64,000 nt of DNA from NCBI RefSeq assembly GCF_900105685.1, contig NZ_LT629781.1, positions 1,736,001 through 1,800,000 on the forward strand, written 5' to 3'. A program made the translations under genes and the position numbers. Of the stretch, positions 1 to 9,092 are shown one piece after another. This stretch comes from Verrucomicrobium sp. GAS474 (GTDB lineage: Bacteria > Verrucomicrobiota > Verrucomicrobiia > Methylacidiphilales > GAS474). The first letter of the stretch is position 1, and every line of letters starts with the position of its first letter. Below the pieces are notes generated by a model, which worked only from the letters and a program-made list of their open reading frames with translations, was not told the origin of the DNA and ran no database searches.

Positions 1-85
1 GTAAGTCATGCATTTCGTGGTGTACCCTTGCTCTCCTTGTTCACTTGGTATACAGGTTGCTTAAAATTCAGGTAAAATTACTTAT

Positions 86-1426
86 ATGTTAAACTTTTTA
101 AAGAAGCAATCGAGACTGGGTGATCATCCTTCCTCCACTCAGGACCTTCAAGGCCAGGTCGAGGCGATCCGTCGCTCCCAGGCTGTGATCGAGTTTAACC
201 TCGACGGGACGATCCTCTGGGCCAACGACCACTTCCTCTCCGCGATGGGCTACGAGCTGGAGGAGATCCGGGGCCAGCACCACCGGATCTTCGTCGACGA
301 GTCGACCGACCAGGAGGCCTACCGCCTCTTCTGGCAGAAGCTGGGCCGGGGCGAGTACGATTCGGGCAAGTACAAGCGGATCGCCCGGGACGGCCGCGAA
401 GTCTGGATCCAGGCCTCCTACAACCCGATCTTCGACCGCTTCGGGCGGCCGGTGAAAGTGATCAAGTACGCGACCGACATCACCGCCGAAGTCCTCCGCA
501 ACGCCGACGTCGCGGGCCAGCTCGACGCCATCAGCCGCGTCCAGGCCGTGATCGAGTTCGACCTCGACGGGACGATCCTGACGGCGAACGAGAACTTCCT
601 CGCGACCACCGGCTACACCCTCCGCGAGGTCCAGGGCCAGCATCACCGGATGTTCGTGAATCCCGCCGAGGCGAACAGCCAGGGCTACCGCGAGTTCTGG
701 CAGCGCCTCGGCTCCGGCCAGTTCGACGCCGGGCAATACCGCCGCGTCGGCAAGCACGGCCAGGGCATCTGGCTCCAGGCCTCCTACAACCCGATCTTCG
801 ACGCCGACGGGCGGCCCTTCAAGGTCGTCAAGTACGCCACCGACGTCACCGCCCAGATCGAGGCGACGCAGACCCTCCAGGACGCCCTCTCCCAGCTCTC
901 CGCCGTGATCCAGCAGAACGCCTCGAACGCGAAGGACGCCGATCAGGCCGCCGCGACGGCCTCGGCCATCACCGTGAAGGGCCAGGTCGTCGTCTCCGAC
1001 GCCGTGGCGAACATGACCGCCATCGCCGACAGCTCGAAGAAGATCGGCAAGATCGTCGGGATGATCAACGAGATCGCCTTCCAGACGAACATCCTCGCCC
1101 TGAACGCCGCCGTCGAGGCCGCCCGGGCCGGGGACTCCGGCGCGGGCTTCGCCGTCGTCGCCGAGGAAGTCCGCTCCCTCGCGCAACGGAGCGCAGTCTC
1201 GGCAAGCGACATCGGCGAGCTGATCGGCGACGCCCTGAAGCGGATCGAGAGCGGCCGCATCCGCGTCGAATCGATGGGGACGACGATGGAAAACATCTCC
1301 TCCTCCATCAAGCAGGTCGGCGGAACGATGTCGGAGATTCTGGGCGCGTCGGAGAACCAGGCGGCAGGGATGGAGAAGCTGAACCGCGCGATCGCACAGC
1401 TGAGCCACACGACGATCTTGAAGTAG
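86..1426 (+). CDS. Soluble methyl-accepting chemotaxis protein with two PAS domains
   Basis: Cytoplasmic chemoreceptor that would pass a sensory signal to CheA/CheW. Two PAS domains fill the first half (about residues 30-135 and 150-255); each opens with VIEF.LDGTIL.AN and closes with KYATD(I/V)T, and they are so alike that they look like an internal duplication. The rest is the MCP signalling domain, with the hairpin tip [17 protein letters not shown] starting at residue 329. No transmembrane segment is visible, so the ligand or cofactor is sensed inside the cell; aerotaxis or redox sensing through PAS is a family-based guess. The stalk after the tip is short (about 95 residues). The ATG at 86 is the first in frame after an AT-rich leader. 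No che gene is adjacent; a repeat element follows. Confidence 0.93.
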   Translation: MLNFLKKQSRLGDHPSSTQDLQGQVEAIRRSQAVIEFNLDGTILWANDHFLSAMGYELEEIRGQHHRIFVDESTDQEAYRLFWQKLGRGEYDSGKYKRIARDGREVWIQASYNPIFDRFGRPVKVIKYATDITAEVLRNADVAGQLDAISRVQAVIEFDLDGTILTANENFLATTGYTLREVQGQHHRMFVNPAEANSQGYREFWQRLGSGQFDAGQYRRVGKHGQGIWLQASYNPIFDADGRPFKVVKYATDVTAQIEATQTLQDALSQLSAVIQQNASNAKDADQAAATASAITVKGQVVVSDAVANMTAIADSSKKIGKIVGMINEIAFQTNILALNAAVEAARAGDSGAGFAVVAEEVRSLAQRSAVSASDIGELIGDALKRIESGRIRVESMGTTMENISSSIKQVGGTMSEILGASENQAAGMEKLNRAIAQLSHTTILK

Positions 1427-1436
1427 GCGGGGGGCG

Positions 1437-1733
1437 TTCCAAGCGTATCGCTTCCCTGGATGCCGCGGGAGCGGGGCAGCCCTTCGGGGCTGGCGCGGTC
1501 AACCCTGTACAGCTGGAGGCGACCCGCTTTATAGCCACAGAGGGGCTTCGCCCCTCCGTGACCTCCCCTTCGGAGGGCCTGAACTAGGCGGACGCGCTTT
1601 GGCGGCGCCTCGTCTCCGAACTGGATTAAAATCGGCTGCTTCCTGGAACGCCCGAGGGTACGAACTGAAGGGGTGGCGGTACCAATACGCCTAGACTCCT
1701 ATCGGAAGAGAAGCGTATGGGAGAGGGAGCGCT
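1437..1733 (+). repeat. Interspersed repeat, solo arm R1 (forward)
   Basis: This fills the convergent gap between the chemoreceptor and hpnG and holds no convincing gene. It is a copy of the roughly 250-bp repeat found eight times in the window. Recognisable parts in order: a CCTGTACAGCTGGAGGCG core near 1504, a GAGGGGCTTCGCCCCTC hairpin near 1540, AGGCGGACGCGCTTTGGCGG near 1586, a TGGATTAAAAT block near 1622, and a 3' end with ACTCCTATCGG near 1695 and AAGCGTATGGGA near 1711. It uses the CCACAGAGG variant in its first block and the other variant in the later blocks, so it is a mosaic. Confidence 0.85.
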
Positions 1734-1745
1734 TACGGAAGTCCC

Positions 1746-2492
1746 CTACCGCGCCATCTCCGCAATCTGCTCCACCCCATGCGACAAAGCCTTCCGGGCC
1801 GGGTTCAGGTGCGAGACGAAGCGGACGAAGGGGACGATGTCCCAGGGCCGCGCGAAGAGCGCCGCCAGGAGCCGGAGCGGGGTGGGCTGCTGCCGCACCA
1901 GGTCGAACGAGGCGTCGAGGATCTCCTGCGGGAGGACGTCGTCGAGGCCGTCGGAGACGACGCGGAGGGGGAGGAAGGGGACGCCGAAACGCTCGGCCTC
2001 GTCGGCGACGGCGGCGGTCTCCATGTCGACGAGGTCGAAGCCCTGGTCGGCCAGGGCGCGGCGGCTGGCGGGCGTGGCGGCGACGGCGGCGGCGCTGTGG
2101 AGGAGGGCGCGGCGGGTGTCGGGGAGCGCCTTGTCGAGCCACGGCGCGGCCGAGGGGGTGAGGTAGTTCGAGGCGACGAAGAGGGTGTTCCGGCGGAAGG
2201 CCGGCCCGGCCCGCAGCGCCCCGGCGTAGCCGGCGAGGACGAGGAGGCGGAGCGGCGTCAGCTTGCGGCGCTCCAGCTCCCGGGGCAGTTCGGCCAGGGC
2301 GAGGGCGGTCCGCCGCCGCGCGGTCTCGGCCCCCATGCCGACGATCAGGACGAAGACGACGGCCCCTTCCTTCCCGTCGAGGATCCCGACGTGGCACGGC
2401 ACCTCCTCGCCGAGGAGGATCGTCTTCCGCCGGTAGAGGCGATGGAGGAGGGGAGCCGCCTCGTTGTCGAGGGCGAAGGCGAAGGCGATCAT
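1746..2492 (-). CDS. hpnG: Hopanoid-associated nucleoside phosphorylase-like protein (HpnG family)
   Basis: Member of the PNP/UDP phosphorylase (MTA/SAH nucleosidase-like) superfamily. Visible signatures are a VDMETAAVADEAERFG stretch at 155-170, the Glu-containing ribose-binding region of this fold, and SDG at 180-182 with the usual catalytic Asp181. HpnG proteins release adenine from adenosylhopane on the way to ribosylhopane and bacteriohopanepolyols. The assignment rests mainly on position: it begins 19 bp after the stop of squalene-hopene cyclase on the same strand, so the two are probably one transcript. At 248 residues it matches the family. A general nucleosidase is the alternative. 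Confidence 0.8.
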   Translation of the reverse strand: MIAFAFALDNEAAPLLHRLYRRKTILLGEEVPCHVGILDGKEGAVVFVLIVGMGAETARRRTALALAELPRELERRKLTPLRLLVLAGYAGALRAGPAFRRNTLFVASNYLTPSAAPWLDKALPDTRRALLHSAAAVAATPASRRALADQGFDLVDMETAAVADEAERFGVPFLPLRVVSDGLDDVLPQEILDASFDLVRQQPTPLRLLAALFARPWDIVPFVRFVSHLNPARKALSHGVEQIAEMAR

Positions 2493-2511
2493 GGACTCGA
2501 ACTCTTCCGGG

Positions 2512-4620
2512 TCAGGCCGAGGCGGTGGGGGTCTCGGCTTCGGGCGCGGCGGAATCGCGCTGGCGGCGGTACTCGGCCATCTTCAGCGTCGAGGCGGCCC
2601 ACGCCTCGGCCTTCTTCGCCTGGTCGGCGCGGAGGCTGTTGAACGTGGCGAGGGTCAGGAGGGGCCAGTTGTTCCGGTACATGTCGTAGCGGAGGTAGAA
2701 GACCTTCGGGAAGCCGGTGCCGGTGATGAGGCTCTCGCTCCACGACCCGTCGGCGTTCTGCGTCCGGGCGAGGTAGTCGATGCCGCGCAGCACGCTGGGA
2801 CGGCTGGCGTCGCCGCAGGCGAGGATGCCCATGACGGCCCACGCGGTCTGCGAGGCGGTGCTCGTCCCCTGGCCCTTCAGGTGGGGATCGTCGTAGGAGG
2901 CGACGGTCTCGCCCCACCCGCCGTCCTCGTTCTGGCACGATTCGAGCCAGTCCCGGCCGCGGATGATCCAGTCCTGGTTCATGTCCTCGTCGATCGACTC
3001 GAGGCCGCGGAGGATCTGCCACGTGCCGTAGATGTAATTCACGCCCCAGCGGCCGTACCAGGAGCCGTCCTCCTCCTGCGTGTCCTTGATGAACTTGATC
3101 GCGCGCTGGATGAATCGCTCGCTCCGCTTCACCCCCATCATGCCGAAGAGCTCGAGGGCCCGGCCCGTGAGGTCGCTGCACGGGGGGTCGAGGATCGCGT
3201 TGTGGTCGGCGAAGGGGACATGCTCCAGCCAGCCCTTCGTGACGTCCTTGTCGAAGGCCGCCCAGCCGCCGCCCTTGCACTGGAAGCTGATGATCCACTT
3301 CTTCGCCCGCTCCATGACCTCGCGCTTCTGCTCGGGGTCCCGCGCCTCGATGAGGTGGAGGGCCATCATCACCTCGAGGGTGTCGTCGACGTCGGGGTAG
3401 TAGATGTTATTGTACTCGAAGGCCCAGCCGCTGTTCTCCGGGTGGGGATTCTTCACCGCCCAGTCGCCGCGATGGCGGACTTCCTTCGAGATGAGGAAGT
3501 CGGCCGCCTTCTGGAGCCGGGGATCGTTCGCGGGGAGGCCCGATTTCACGACGGCTCCGGCGGTGATCGCCGTGTCCCAGACGGGGGAGAAGCAGGGCTG
3601 GATGCGGTAGTCGTTCTCCGTCGCCGTGGCGTCGACGTGGAGGTCGTCGAATTCCTTCTTCGCCTTCTTCAGGAGCGGATGCTCGTCGGTGTAGCCGAGG
3701 GCCTTCAGGGCGATCACGGCGTACATCATCGCGGGATAGATCGCGCCGAGACCGTCGGAACCCTCGCCGACGCGGGCGACGAGCCATTCCTCGGCCTTCT
3801 TCAGCGCGATGCCGCGCGAGGGACGCCAGGGGAGGCGCTCCAGCCACTTCAACCCGAGGTTGATCGTGAGGAAGAAATTGCGGAAGGAGACCGCCTTCTT
3901 GCTCCACGGCAGGGCGACGTCGGCGTACTCGGTCCCGTAGGGGTAGAGCTCGTGGATCTGCTGGTGCTCGGGGAGGCGGCGGGTCGGCTTGAAGTGGTTG
4001 ATGATCGCCAGGGGGATCACCATCGTCCGGCTCCAGGCCGACATCTCGTAGATGTTGAAGGGGAACCAGTTCGGCAGCAGGATCAGCTCCACCGGGATGA
4101 TCGGGAGGTGCTCCCACGGGAAGAGGCCGAGGATGGCGAGGTTCAGCTTGCAGTACGTGTTGCACTTCGGGATCCCGCCGAGGCGGAGGATCGCGGCGTG
4201 GGCCTTCCGCATCTCGGGCTCGTCCGGGGTGAACCCGGCGAGCTTCAGCGCGAGGTAGCACTGGACGGTCGCGTTCACCTCGCTCGGGCCGGTCGGATAG
4301 ATGTTCCAGCCGCCGTCGGGGAGCTGCTCCTTCAGGATGTGCTTCACGCATTTCGACTGCTTGTCGTAGTCGATCTGGCGGAGCCAGTGCATGTAGAGGA
4401 TGTAATCGGCGGTGAGCGTCGAGTCGACGTCGAGCTCGCCGACCCAATGGCCGTCCCCGTTCTGGATCGAAAGGAGGAAGTCGCGCGATTTCTGGGTGGC
4501 CGCCTGGGCGCGCTGGTCGATCGCCGCCTCGGCCTCGAGGTTGAACACGGTGAAAGTCCGCTCCCGCTCCTTCAGGGAAGGCGAGGGGGAGGGTTGGGAC
4601 GGGACCGGAGACTGAGCCAT
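2512..4620 (-). CDS. shc: Squalene-hopene cyclase
   Basis: Cyclises squalene to hopene, the first committed step of hopanoid synthesis, as a monotopic membrane enzyme. The 702-residue length is typical. The catalytic DxDD motif is present as DVDDT at 410-414, and several QW-type repeats are visible, including QNGDGHW at 53-59, QNEDGGWGE and QNADGSWSE in the C-terminal third. A Pro/Ser-rich tail of about 15 residues precedes the first helix. It leads the shc-hpnG pair. No other hopanoid gene (hpnH, hpnC/D/E) is in the window, so squalene supply and side-chain genes must lie elsewhere. A repeat copy sits just upstream, between this start and the preceding gene. Confidence 0.97.
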   Translation of the reverse strand: MAQSPVPSQPSPSPSLKERERTFTVFNLEAEAAIDQRAQAATQKSRDFLLSIQNGDGHWVGELDVDSTLTADYILYMHWLRQIDYDKQSKCVKHILKEQLPDGGWNIYPTGPSEVNATVQCYLALKLAGFTPDEPEMRKAHAAILRLGGIPKCNTYCKLNLAILGLFPWEHLPIIPVELILLPNWFPFNIYEMSAWSRTMVIPLAIINHFKPTRRLPEHQQIHELYPYGTEYADVALPWSKKAVSFRNFFLTINLGLKWLERLPWRPSRGIALKKAEEWLVARVGEGSDGLGAIYPAMMYAVIALKALGYTDEHPLLKKAKKEFDDLHVDATATENDYRIQPCFSPVWDTAITAGAVVKSGLPANDPRLQKAADFLISKEVRHRGDWAVKNPHPENSGWAFEYNNIYYPDVDDTLEVMMALHLIEARDPEQKREVMERAKKWIISFQCKGGGWAAFDKDVTKGWLEHVPFADHNAILDPPCSDLTGRALELFGMMGVKRSERFIQRAIKFIKDTQEEDGSWYGRWGVNYIYGTWQILRGLESIDEDMNQDWIIRGRDWLESCQNEDGGWGETVASYDDPHLKGQGTSTASQTAWAVMGILACGDASRPSVLRGIDYLARTQNADGSWSESLITGTGFPKVFYLRYDMYRNNWPLLTLATFNSLRADQAKKAEAWAASTLKMAEYRRQRDSAAPEAETPTASA

Positions 4621-4675
4621 CGGATTAGGGTAGAGAGGCTGTTTTTGGTGTCAAGAGGGGGGCGGGGGGAGCTGT

Positions 4676-4935
4676 GGAGCGGGGGTGCCCGTTGGGGCTT
4701 GCGCGGTCAACCCTGTACAGCTGGAGGCGATCCGCTTTATAGCCCAAGAGGGGCTTTGCCCCTCCTGGAACCTCCCCTTCGGAGGGCCTTAGCTAGGCGG
4801 ACGCGCTTTGGCGGCGCCTCGTCTCCTCACTGGATTAAAATCCGCTGCTTCCCGAGCGTCCGAGGGTACGTACTGAAGGGGGAGCGGTACCCATACGCCC
4901 TGACTCCTATCGGGAGAGAAGCGTATGGGAGAGAG
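4676..4935 (+). repeat. Interspersed repeat, solo arm R2 (forward)
   Basis: Near-consensus copy of the 250-bp repeat, located upstream of shc. It runs from GGGGCTTGCGCGGTCAACCC near 4695 through the TGTACAGCTGG core, the AGAGGGGCTTTGCCCCTCC hairpin, GCTAGGCGGACGCGCTTTGG and TGGATTAAAATCCGCTGC to ACTCCTATCGGGAGAGAAGC near 4905. All four diagnostic blocks are of the 'a' type (tatagcccaagagg, ggcggcgcc, ggattaaaat, acgtactgaagg). No open frame in it has coding character. Confidence 0.88.
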
Positions 4936-5185
4936 GTCTTCAGGGGTTCAGCAGCGAGGAGATAGGACTGCATCCTTGGATGCTCCTTCCCATGGCTCGG
5001 CCCTTAAGGAGGTTAGATCCAGCGGAGTAGAGTGCGCGTATGAGATTAGCCTCTTGGATTGCGCCTCATCCACACCACGGCCTATCAGAGGGGCGGCGCA
5101 GCCTCTCTTGCATCTCTAAACGCGCGTCCGGCCTCCAGCTGCACAGGGAAATGTACCCGGTCCCGAAGGGCTGCCCTCTTCGCGA
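4936..5185. repeat. Gap after R2 ending in a decayed repeat fragment (R9, reverse)
   Basis: About 190 bp (4936-5127) show no gene or clear structure to my eye. Bases from about 5128 to 5182 (GCCTCCAGCTGCACAGGG followed by GGTCCCGAAGGGCTGCCC) match the 5' end of the 250-bp repeat in reverse orientation, with substitutions in the core (CTGCACAGG instead of CTGTACAGG). Together with forward arm R2 this may be the remains of a second type of arm pairing. Confidence 0.6.
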
Positions 5186-5190
5186 CCCCC

Positions 5191-6330
5191 CTACCTCCCC
5201 CGCTCAAACAAAACCCTCTTCCGACTCATCCGCCCCATGAGATAGCCCAGGAAGGCGAGAGCAAGGAGGGCCTTGAGCCAAAGATGGCTCCACGGACGAA
5301 TCCAATCGCCGTAACTGTCGCACCCTAGGAGGAGGACCAGCAGGACGAGGCATCCGGCTTCTCCCTTTCGCCCCATCGCCATCGCGTGGGCGAGGAAGGG
5401 GAGGACGACGGCGGCGAGGATGACGTAGGAGTTTTCCTCGGTCCGGGGGTTGAAGAGCATGAGGTAGGCCCCGGCGAGGGCGGCGATCCAGAGGGGGGCG
5501 TTGCGCGGGTCGTTCCGCGGCGCGGCGAGGGAGAGGAGGAGGACGCCGAGCGCCGCCCCGACGGAGACGAGGTGGAGGGTCTGCTGCGGGACGGGATGGC
5601 CGAGGAAGGTCCACAGGAGGCCGCCGAGGTCGCAGAAGCCGTGCTCGTCGGGCGATCCGGCGATCTTCAGCTTTTCGGCCATCAGCCGGTATTGGTCGAC
5701 GACGTAGCCGGGGGCGGTCGGGGCGAAGAGGAAGGGGACGAGGGTGAAGACGAGGAGCCCGGCGAGGAGCCGGAGCCGCATCGCCGGATAGACGGCGGCG
5801 GCGAGGAGGAGGGGGGCGGCGGCGATCGGCTTCAGCGCCAGCATCAGGAGGAGGAGGAGGGTGGCCATCGTCCAGCGGCGGGCGATCAGCTCCAGCGCGG
5901 CGAGGAGGAGGGCGGCGGCGAGGGCGATGTTCGTCTGGCCGTTGCGCGCGCTGGCGAAGGTCGAGGGGAGGAGGAGGAAGCTGAGGAGGGCGAACCAGCC
6001 CGCGTTGGGGAGCCCCGCCCGTTCCTGCCGCAGGTGGCCCGCCAGCCGCCAGACGGCGTAGGCGAGGAAGGCGAGGGAAAGGACGCGCCAGAGCACCTCG
6101 CCGAGGGCGAGGGGGAGCTGGGCGAAGGGAACGAAGATGAGCGCCGCCTGCGGGAAGTAGAGGAAACCATGGATCGAGCCGAGGTCGTAGAGGGGCGCGT
6201 GGGCGAGCCACAGCGCGGCGGCGTCCCGGTAGACGGTGACGGTGTGGGCTCCGGCGGTGCGGAAGACGACGACGGCGAGGATCGCGGCGTAGAGACCCCA
6301 GATCGTCCAGCCGGTGCGGAGGAGGCGCAT
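5191..6330 (-). CDS. GT87-family membrane glycosyltransferase (DUF2029)
   Basis: Polytopic inner-membrane protein of 379 residues with roughly ten hydrophobic segments. It resembles the GT-C glycosyltransferases of family GT87 (PimE-like polyprenyl-phosphate mannosyltransferases). The early TVYRDAAALWLAH segment carries the acidic residue expected at the first extracytoplasmic loop, and YFPQAALIF follows as in that family. These enzymes transfer a sugar from a lipid-phosphate donor to a periplasmic acceptor; the acceptor here is unknown. The gene starts 9 bp after the stop of the class-V aminotransferase and likely shares its transcript. The C-terminus is basic. Confidence 0.75.
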   Translation of the reverse strand: MRLLRTGWTIWGLYAAILAVVVFRTAGAHTVTVYRDAAALWLAHAPLYDLGSIHGFLYFPQAALIFVPFAQLPLALGEVLWRVLSLAFLAYAVWRLAGHLRQERAGLPNAGWFALLSFLLLPSTFASARNGQTNIALAAALLLAALELIARRWTMATLLLLLMLALKPIAAAPLLLAAAVYPAMRLRLLAGLLVFTLVPFLFAPTAPGYVVDQYRLMAEKLKIAGSPDEHGFCDLGGLLWTFLGHPVPQQTLHLVSVGAALGVLLLSLAAPRNDPRNAPLWIAALAGAYLMLFNPRTEENSYVILAAVVLPFLAHAMAMGRKGEAGCLVLLVLLLGCDSYGDWIRPWSHLWLKALLALAFLGYLMGRMSRKRVLFERGR

Positions 6331-6339
6331 CGGGAGACG

Positions 6340-7530
6340 CTAGGAGGAGAGCGCCTCGAGTACGAGATCGAAATCGGTCTCGGTGTTGTAGAAGTGGGGG
6401 GAGAAGCGGAGGTGGGGGTTGCCGTCGAGGTCCCAGCGGTGGGAGGCGGTGATTTTCTTCGCCTTCAGTTTGTTGAAGAGGGCGACGTAGTCGGCCTCGG
6501 AGGCCCCCGGCTTGCGGACGGTGAGGATGCCGGTCTTCGCCTCGAACCGGCCCGACGAGGCGGGGAAGGCGTCGGAGAGGACCTCGTATCCGGCCTTGCG
6601 GAAGAGGGCGGCCCCGTAGTCGTGGAGGCCGAGGAGGCGATCCTCGATCCGGTCGATCCCGAGTTGGAGGAGCATCTCCATCGAGGCCTTCATCCCGAGG
6701 ATGCCGAGGCCGAAGAGCGCGCCGCACTCGTAGCGGCGGCCGTGGTCGGGGAAGGCGATCTCCTCCTGCGCGATGAAGCGGGGGGAGGTGACGTTCCACG
6801 AACCGAGGAGGGCGGGGCGGAGCTTGGCGAAGTGTTCCTTCTTCACGTAGAAGATCCCCGCGCCGAGCGGGCCGAGGAGCCACTTGTGCGAGTCGGCGCT
6901 GAGGAAGTCGACGTAGGCGGCGTCGACCTCGGTCGCGCCGAGGGACTGGATCGCGTCGAGGCAGAAGAGGATGCCGCGCTTCTTCAGCTCGGTCCCGATC
7001 GTCTTGTAGTCGAGCCGGTAGCCGGTGAGGAAGTGGCACGAGGCGAGGGCGACGAGGCGGGTCCGCGGCGTGAGGGAGGCGAAGACGAGTTCGGGCGTCA
7101 GGTGGCCGGTGCGGGCGGGGGCGACGGGGACCGGCTTCACCCCCTGGCGGGCGAGGTCGGTCCACGGGTAGACGTTGGAGGGGTAGTCGCCCGGGTAGTA
7201 GACGACCTCGTCGCCCGCGTTCCACGTCAGCCCGGAGGCGACGAGGTTCAGGCCGAGGGCGGTCGGGCCGAGGAGGGAGATCTCCTCGGGCTGCGCCGAG
7301 ACGAGGAGCTTCGCGGCGACGGCGCGGGCCTGGTCGAGTTCCTGCGGGAAGCCTTCGTATTCCTGCGAGGCGATGGCCCCCTTGTGCGCGCCGAGCTGGA
7401 CGGCCTCCTCGGCGACCTTCGGCAGGGGGCAGACCCCGGCGTGGCCCATGAAGATGCCGTGGCGGGTGACGGGGAAGGCCGCGTGCCGCGCGGCCTCGTC
7501 GGGGAAGGTGAGGCGTTCGACGACAGGCAT
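6340..7530 (-). CDS. Class-V aminotransferase-fold PLP enzyme (isopenicillin-N-epimerase/desulfurase-like)
   Basis: A fold-type I PLP enzyme of 396 residues. Asp192 in LDAIQSLGA should bind the pyridine nitrogen and Lys216 in SADSHKWLLG should form the Schiff base. The sequence opens like isopenicillin-N epimerase-type proteins (HGIFMGHAGVCPLP). No Cys loop like that of IscS/NifS is visible near the C-terminus, so sulfur transfer of the usual kind is unlikely; a racemase, lyase or aminotransferase role on an unknown substrate is possible. It follows the NifS-like gene by 12 bp and precedes the GT87 gene by 9 bp, suggesting one operon. Confidence 0.8.
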   Translation of the reverse strand: MPVVERLTFPDEAARHAAFPVTRHGIFMGHAGVCPLPKVAEEAVQLGAHKGAIASQEYEGFPQELDQARAVAAKLLVSAQPEEISLLGPTALGLNLVASGLTWNAGDEVVYYPGDYPSNVYPWTDLARQGVKPVPVAPARTGHLTPELVFASLTPRTRLVALASCHFLTGYRLDYKTIGTELKKRGILFCLDAIQSLGATEVDAAYVDFLSADSHKWLLGPLGAGIFYVKKEHFAKLRPALLGSWNVTSPRFIAQEEIAFPDHGRRYECGALFGLGILGMKASMEMLLQLGIDRIEDRLLGLHDYGAALFRKAGYEVLSDAFPASSGRFEAKTGILTVRKPGASEADYVALFNKLKAKKITASHRWDLDGNPHLRFSPHFYNTETDFDLVLEALSS

Positions 7531-7542
7531 GGGAAGGAGGGG

Positions 7543-8718
7543 TTAGGCCTTGGCGGCCGGGGAGGCGGCGGGCCGGGGTTCGCGGAGCTCGGCGACGAAG
7601 CGGGGGAGGAGGTCGAGGACGGTCTCGATCTCGGCCTCGGTCGTGAGGTGGGAGAGGGAGAGGCGGATCGTCGAGCGGGCCTGCGACGGGGTGAGGCCCA
7701 TCGCGGAGAGGACGTGCGACGGCTCGAGGGAGCCGGTCGAGCAGGCCGACCCGGCCGAGGCGCAGATCTGGTGCTCGTTCAGCTTCAGCAGCAGGCCCTC
7801 GGCCTCGAGGCCGTCGAAGCGGACGCTGGCGGTGTTCGGGAGCCGCTCGGTGGCGTGCCCGTTCCGGTGGGAATTCGGGATGCGGGAGAGGATGCCGTTT
7901 TCCAGCTTGTCGCGGAGGGCGCGGGTCTGCGTCTGCTCGTCGATGAGGTTTTCCAGGGCGAGTTCGGCGGCGCGGCCGAGGGCGACGATGTGGGGAACGT
8001 TCTCGGTCCCGGAACGGCGTCCCTTTTCCTGCGACCCGCCGATGAGGAGGGGGGAGAAGCGGGTGCCGCTGCGGATGTAGAGGACGCCGACCCCCTTCGG
8101 GGCATGGAGCTTGTGGCCGGAGAGGGCGAGGAAGTCGCACTGCACCTGCTTCACGTCGATCGGGACCTTGCCGGGGACCTGGATCGCGTCGATGTGGTAG
8201 AGGACGCCGCGCGCCTTGCAGATCTTGCCGATTTCCTCGACGGGGAAGAGGACACCCGTCTCGTTGTTCGCCCACATCGTCGAGACGATGGCGGTGCCGT
8301 CGTGGATCGCGGCATCGACCTCGGCGGGATCGAGGGTACCGTCCTCGCGGACGGGGAGCCAGGTCACGGTATAGCCGAGGGTCTCCAGGTGCTCGCAGAA
8401 GCTGTGGACGGCGGCGTGCTCCACCTGCGTGGTGACGATGTGCTTCTTCCCCGTCGTGCGGAGGGCCGACCAGATGGCGGCGTTGTCCGACTCGGTGCCG
8501 CAGCTGGTGAAGACGATCTCGCGGGCCTCGGCCCCGATGAGCTTCGCGACCGACTCGCGGGCCTTCGTCACCGCCGCGCCCGCTTCCTTCGCCACGCGGT
8601 AGAGGCCGGAGGGATTGCCGTAGAACTCGGTGAGATAGGGAACCATCGCCTCGAAGACCTCGGGAGCCACGGGCGTGGTCGCATTGTTATCGAGATAGAT
8701 GGCAGCCTGAGTGTTCAT
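7543..8718 (-). CDS. Cysteine desulfurase (NifS/IscS type)
   Basis: Takes sulfur from cysteine for Fe-S clusters and thio-cofactors. It starts with the family signature YLDNNATTPVAPEV; His101 in QVEHAAV, Asp177 in HIDAIQ and the PLP lysine Lys203 in SGHKLHAPKG are all present. The catalytic cysteine is Cys326 in a SAGSACSTGS loop, as in NifS-like enzymes. At 391 residues it is full length. It heads a three-gene run with the second class-V enzyme and the GT87 protein. No IscU/SufE partner is adjacent. The repeat arm R3 lies just upstream of the start. Confidence 0.95.
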   Translation of the reverse strand: MNTQAAIYLDNNATTPVAPEVFEAMVPYLTEFYGNPSGLYRVAKEAGAAVTKARESVAKLIGAEAREIVFTSCGTESDNAAIWSALRTTGKKHIVTTQVEHAAVHSFCEHLETLGYTVTWLPVREDGTLDPAEVDAAIHDGTAIVSTMWANNETGVLFPVEEIGKICKARGVLYHIDAIQVPGKVPIDVKQVQCDFLALSGHKLHAPKGVGVLYIRSGTRFSPLLIGGSQEKGRRSGTENVPHIVALGRAAELALENLIDEQTQTRALRDKLENGILSRIPNSHRNGHATERLPNTASVRFDGLEAEGLLLKLNEHQICASAGSACSTGSLEPSHVLSAMGLTPSQARSTIRLSLSHLTTEAEIETVLDLLPRFVAELREPRPAASPAAKA

Positions 8719-8814
8719 AGGGGGGGAGGGACGAGAATGGGAGAAAAGGACCGAGTTTTCAAGAATTTACACCGCGACGCCAGTTCCGCCAGCACTGGGA
8801 CTGATGATTTCCCC

Positions 8815-9070
8815 CAAGCGTTCCTCTCCCGATAGGAGTCTGGGCGTATGGGTACTGCTTCCCCTTCAGTACGTACCCTCGGGCGTACTGGAACCATCCG
8901 ATTTTAATCCAGTGAGGAGACGAGGCGCAGGGGGAAACGCGTCCGCCTAGCTAAGGCCCTCAGAAGGGGAGGTTCCAGGAGGGGCAAAGCCCCTCTTGGG
9001 CTATAAAGCGGGTCGCCTCCAGCTGTACAGGATCGACCGCGCCAGCCCCGAAGGGCCGCCCCGCTCCCAA
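8815..9070 (-). repeat. Interspersed repeat, solo arm R3 (reverse)
   Basis: Reverse-orientation copy of the 250-bp repeat between nifS-like and glycosyltransferase genes. Left end TCTCCCGATAGGAGTC near 8828, right end TCCAGCTGTACAGGATCGAC near 9018. It is a mosaic: the hairpin block and the 3' block are 'a' type, but the middle carries the 'b' variant (GGCGCAGGGGGAAACGCGTC near 8924). It shares with R8 a private block (GGAACCATCCGATTTT near 8890). The remaining 96 bp up to the nifS-like start hold nothing I recognise. Confidence 0.87.
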
Positions 9071-9092
9071 CGCGCCCAAGAAAAGAACCCCC

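Noticed and set aside
2464-4965. Long plus-strand open frame over shc
   Set aside because: Antisense shadow of squalene-hopene cyclase; same low-complexity composition, no domains, and its end runs into a repeat arm.
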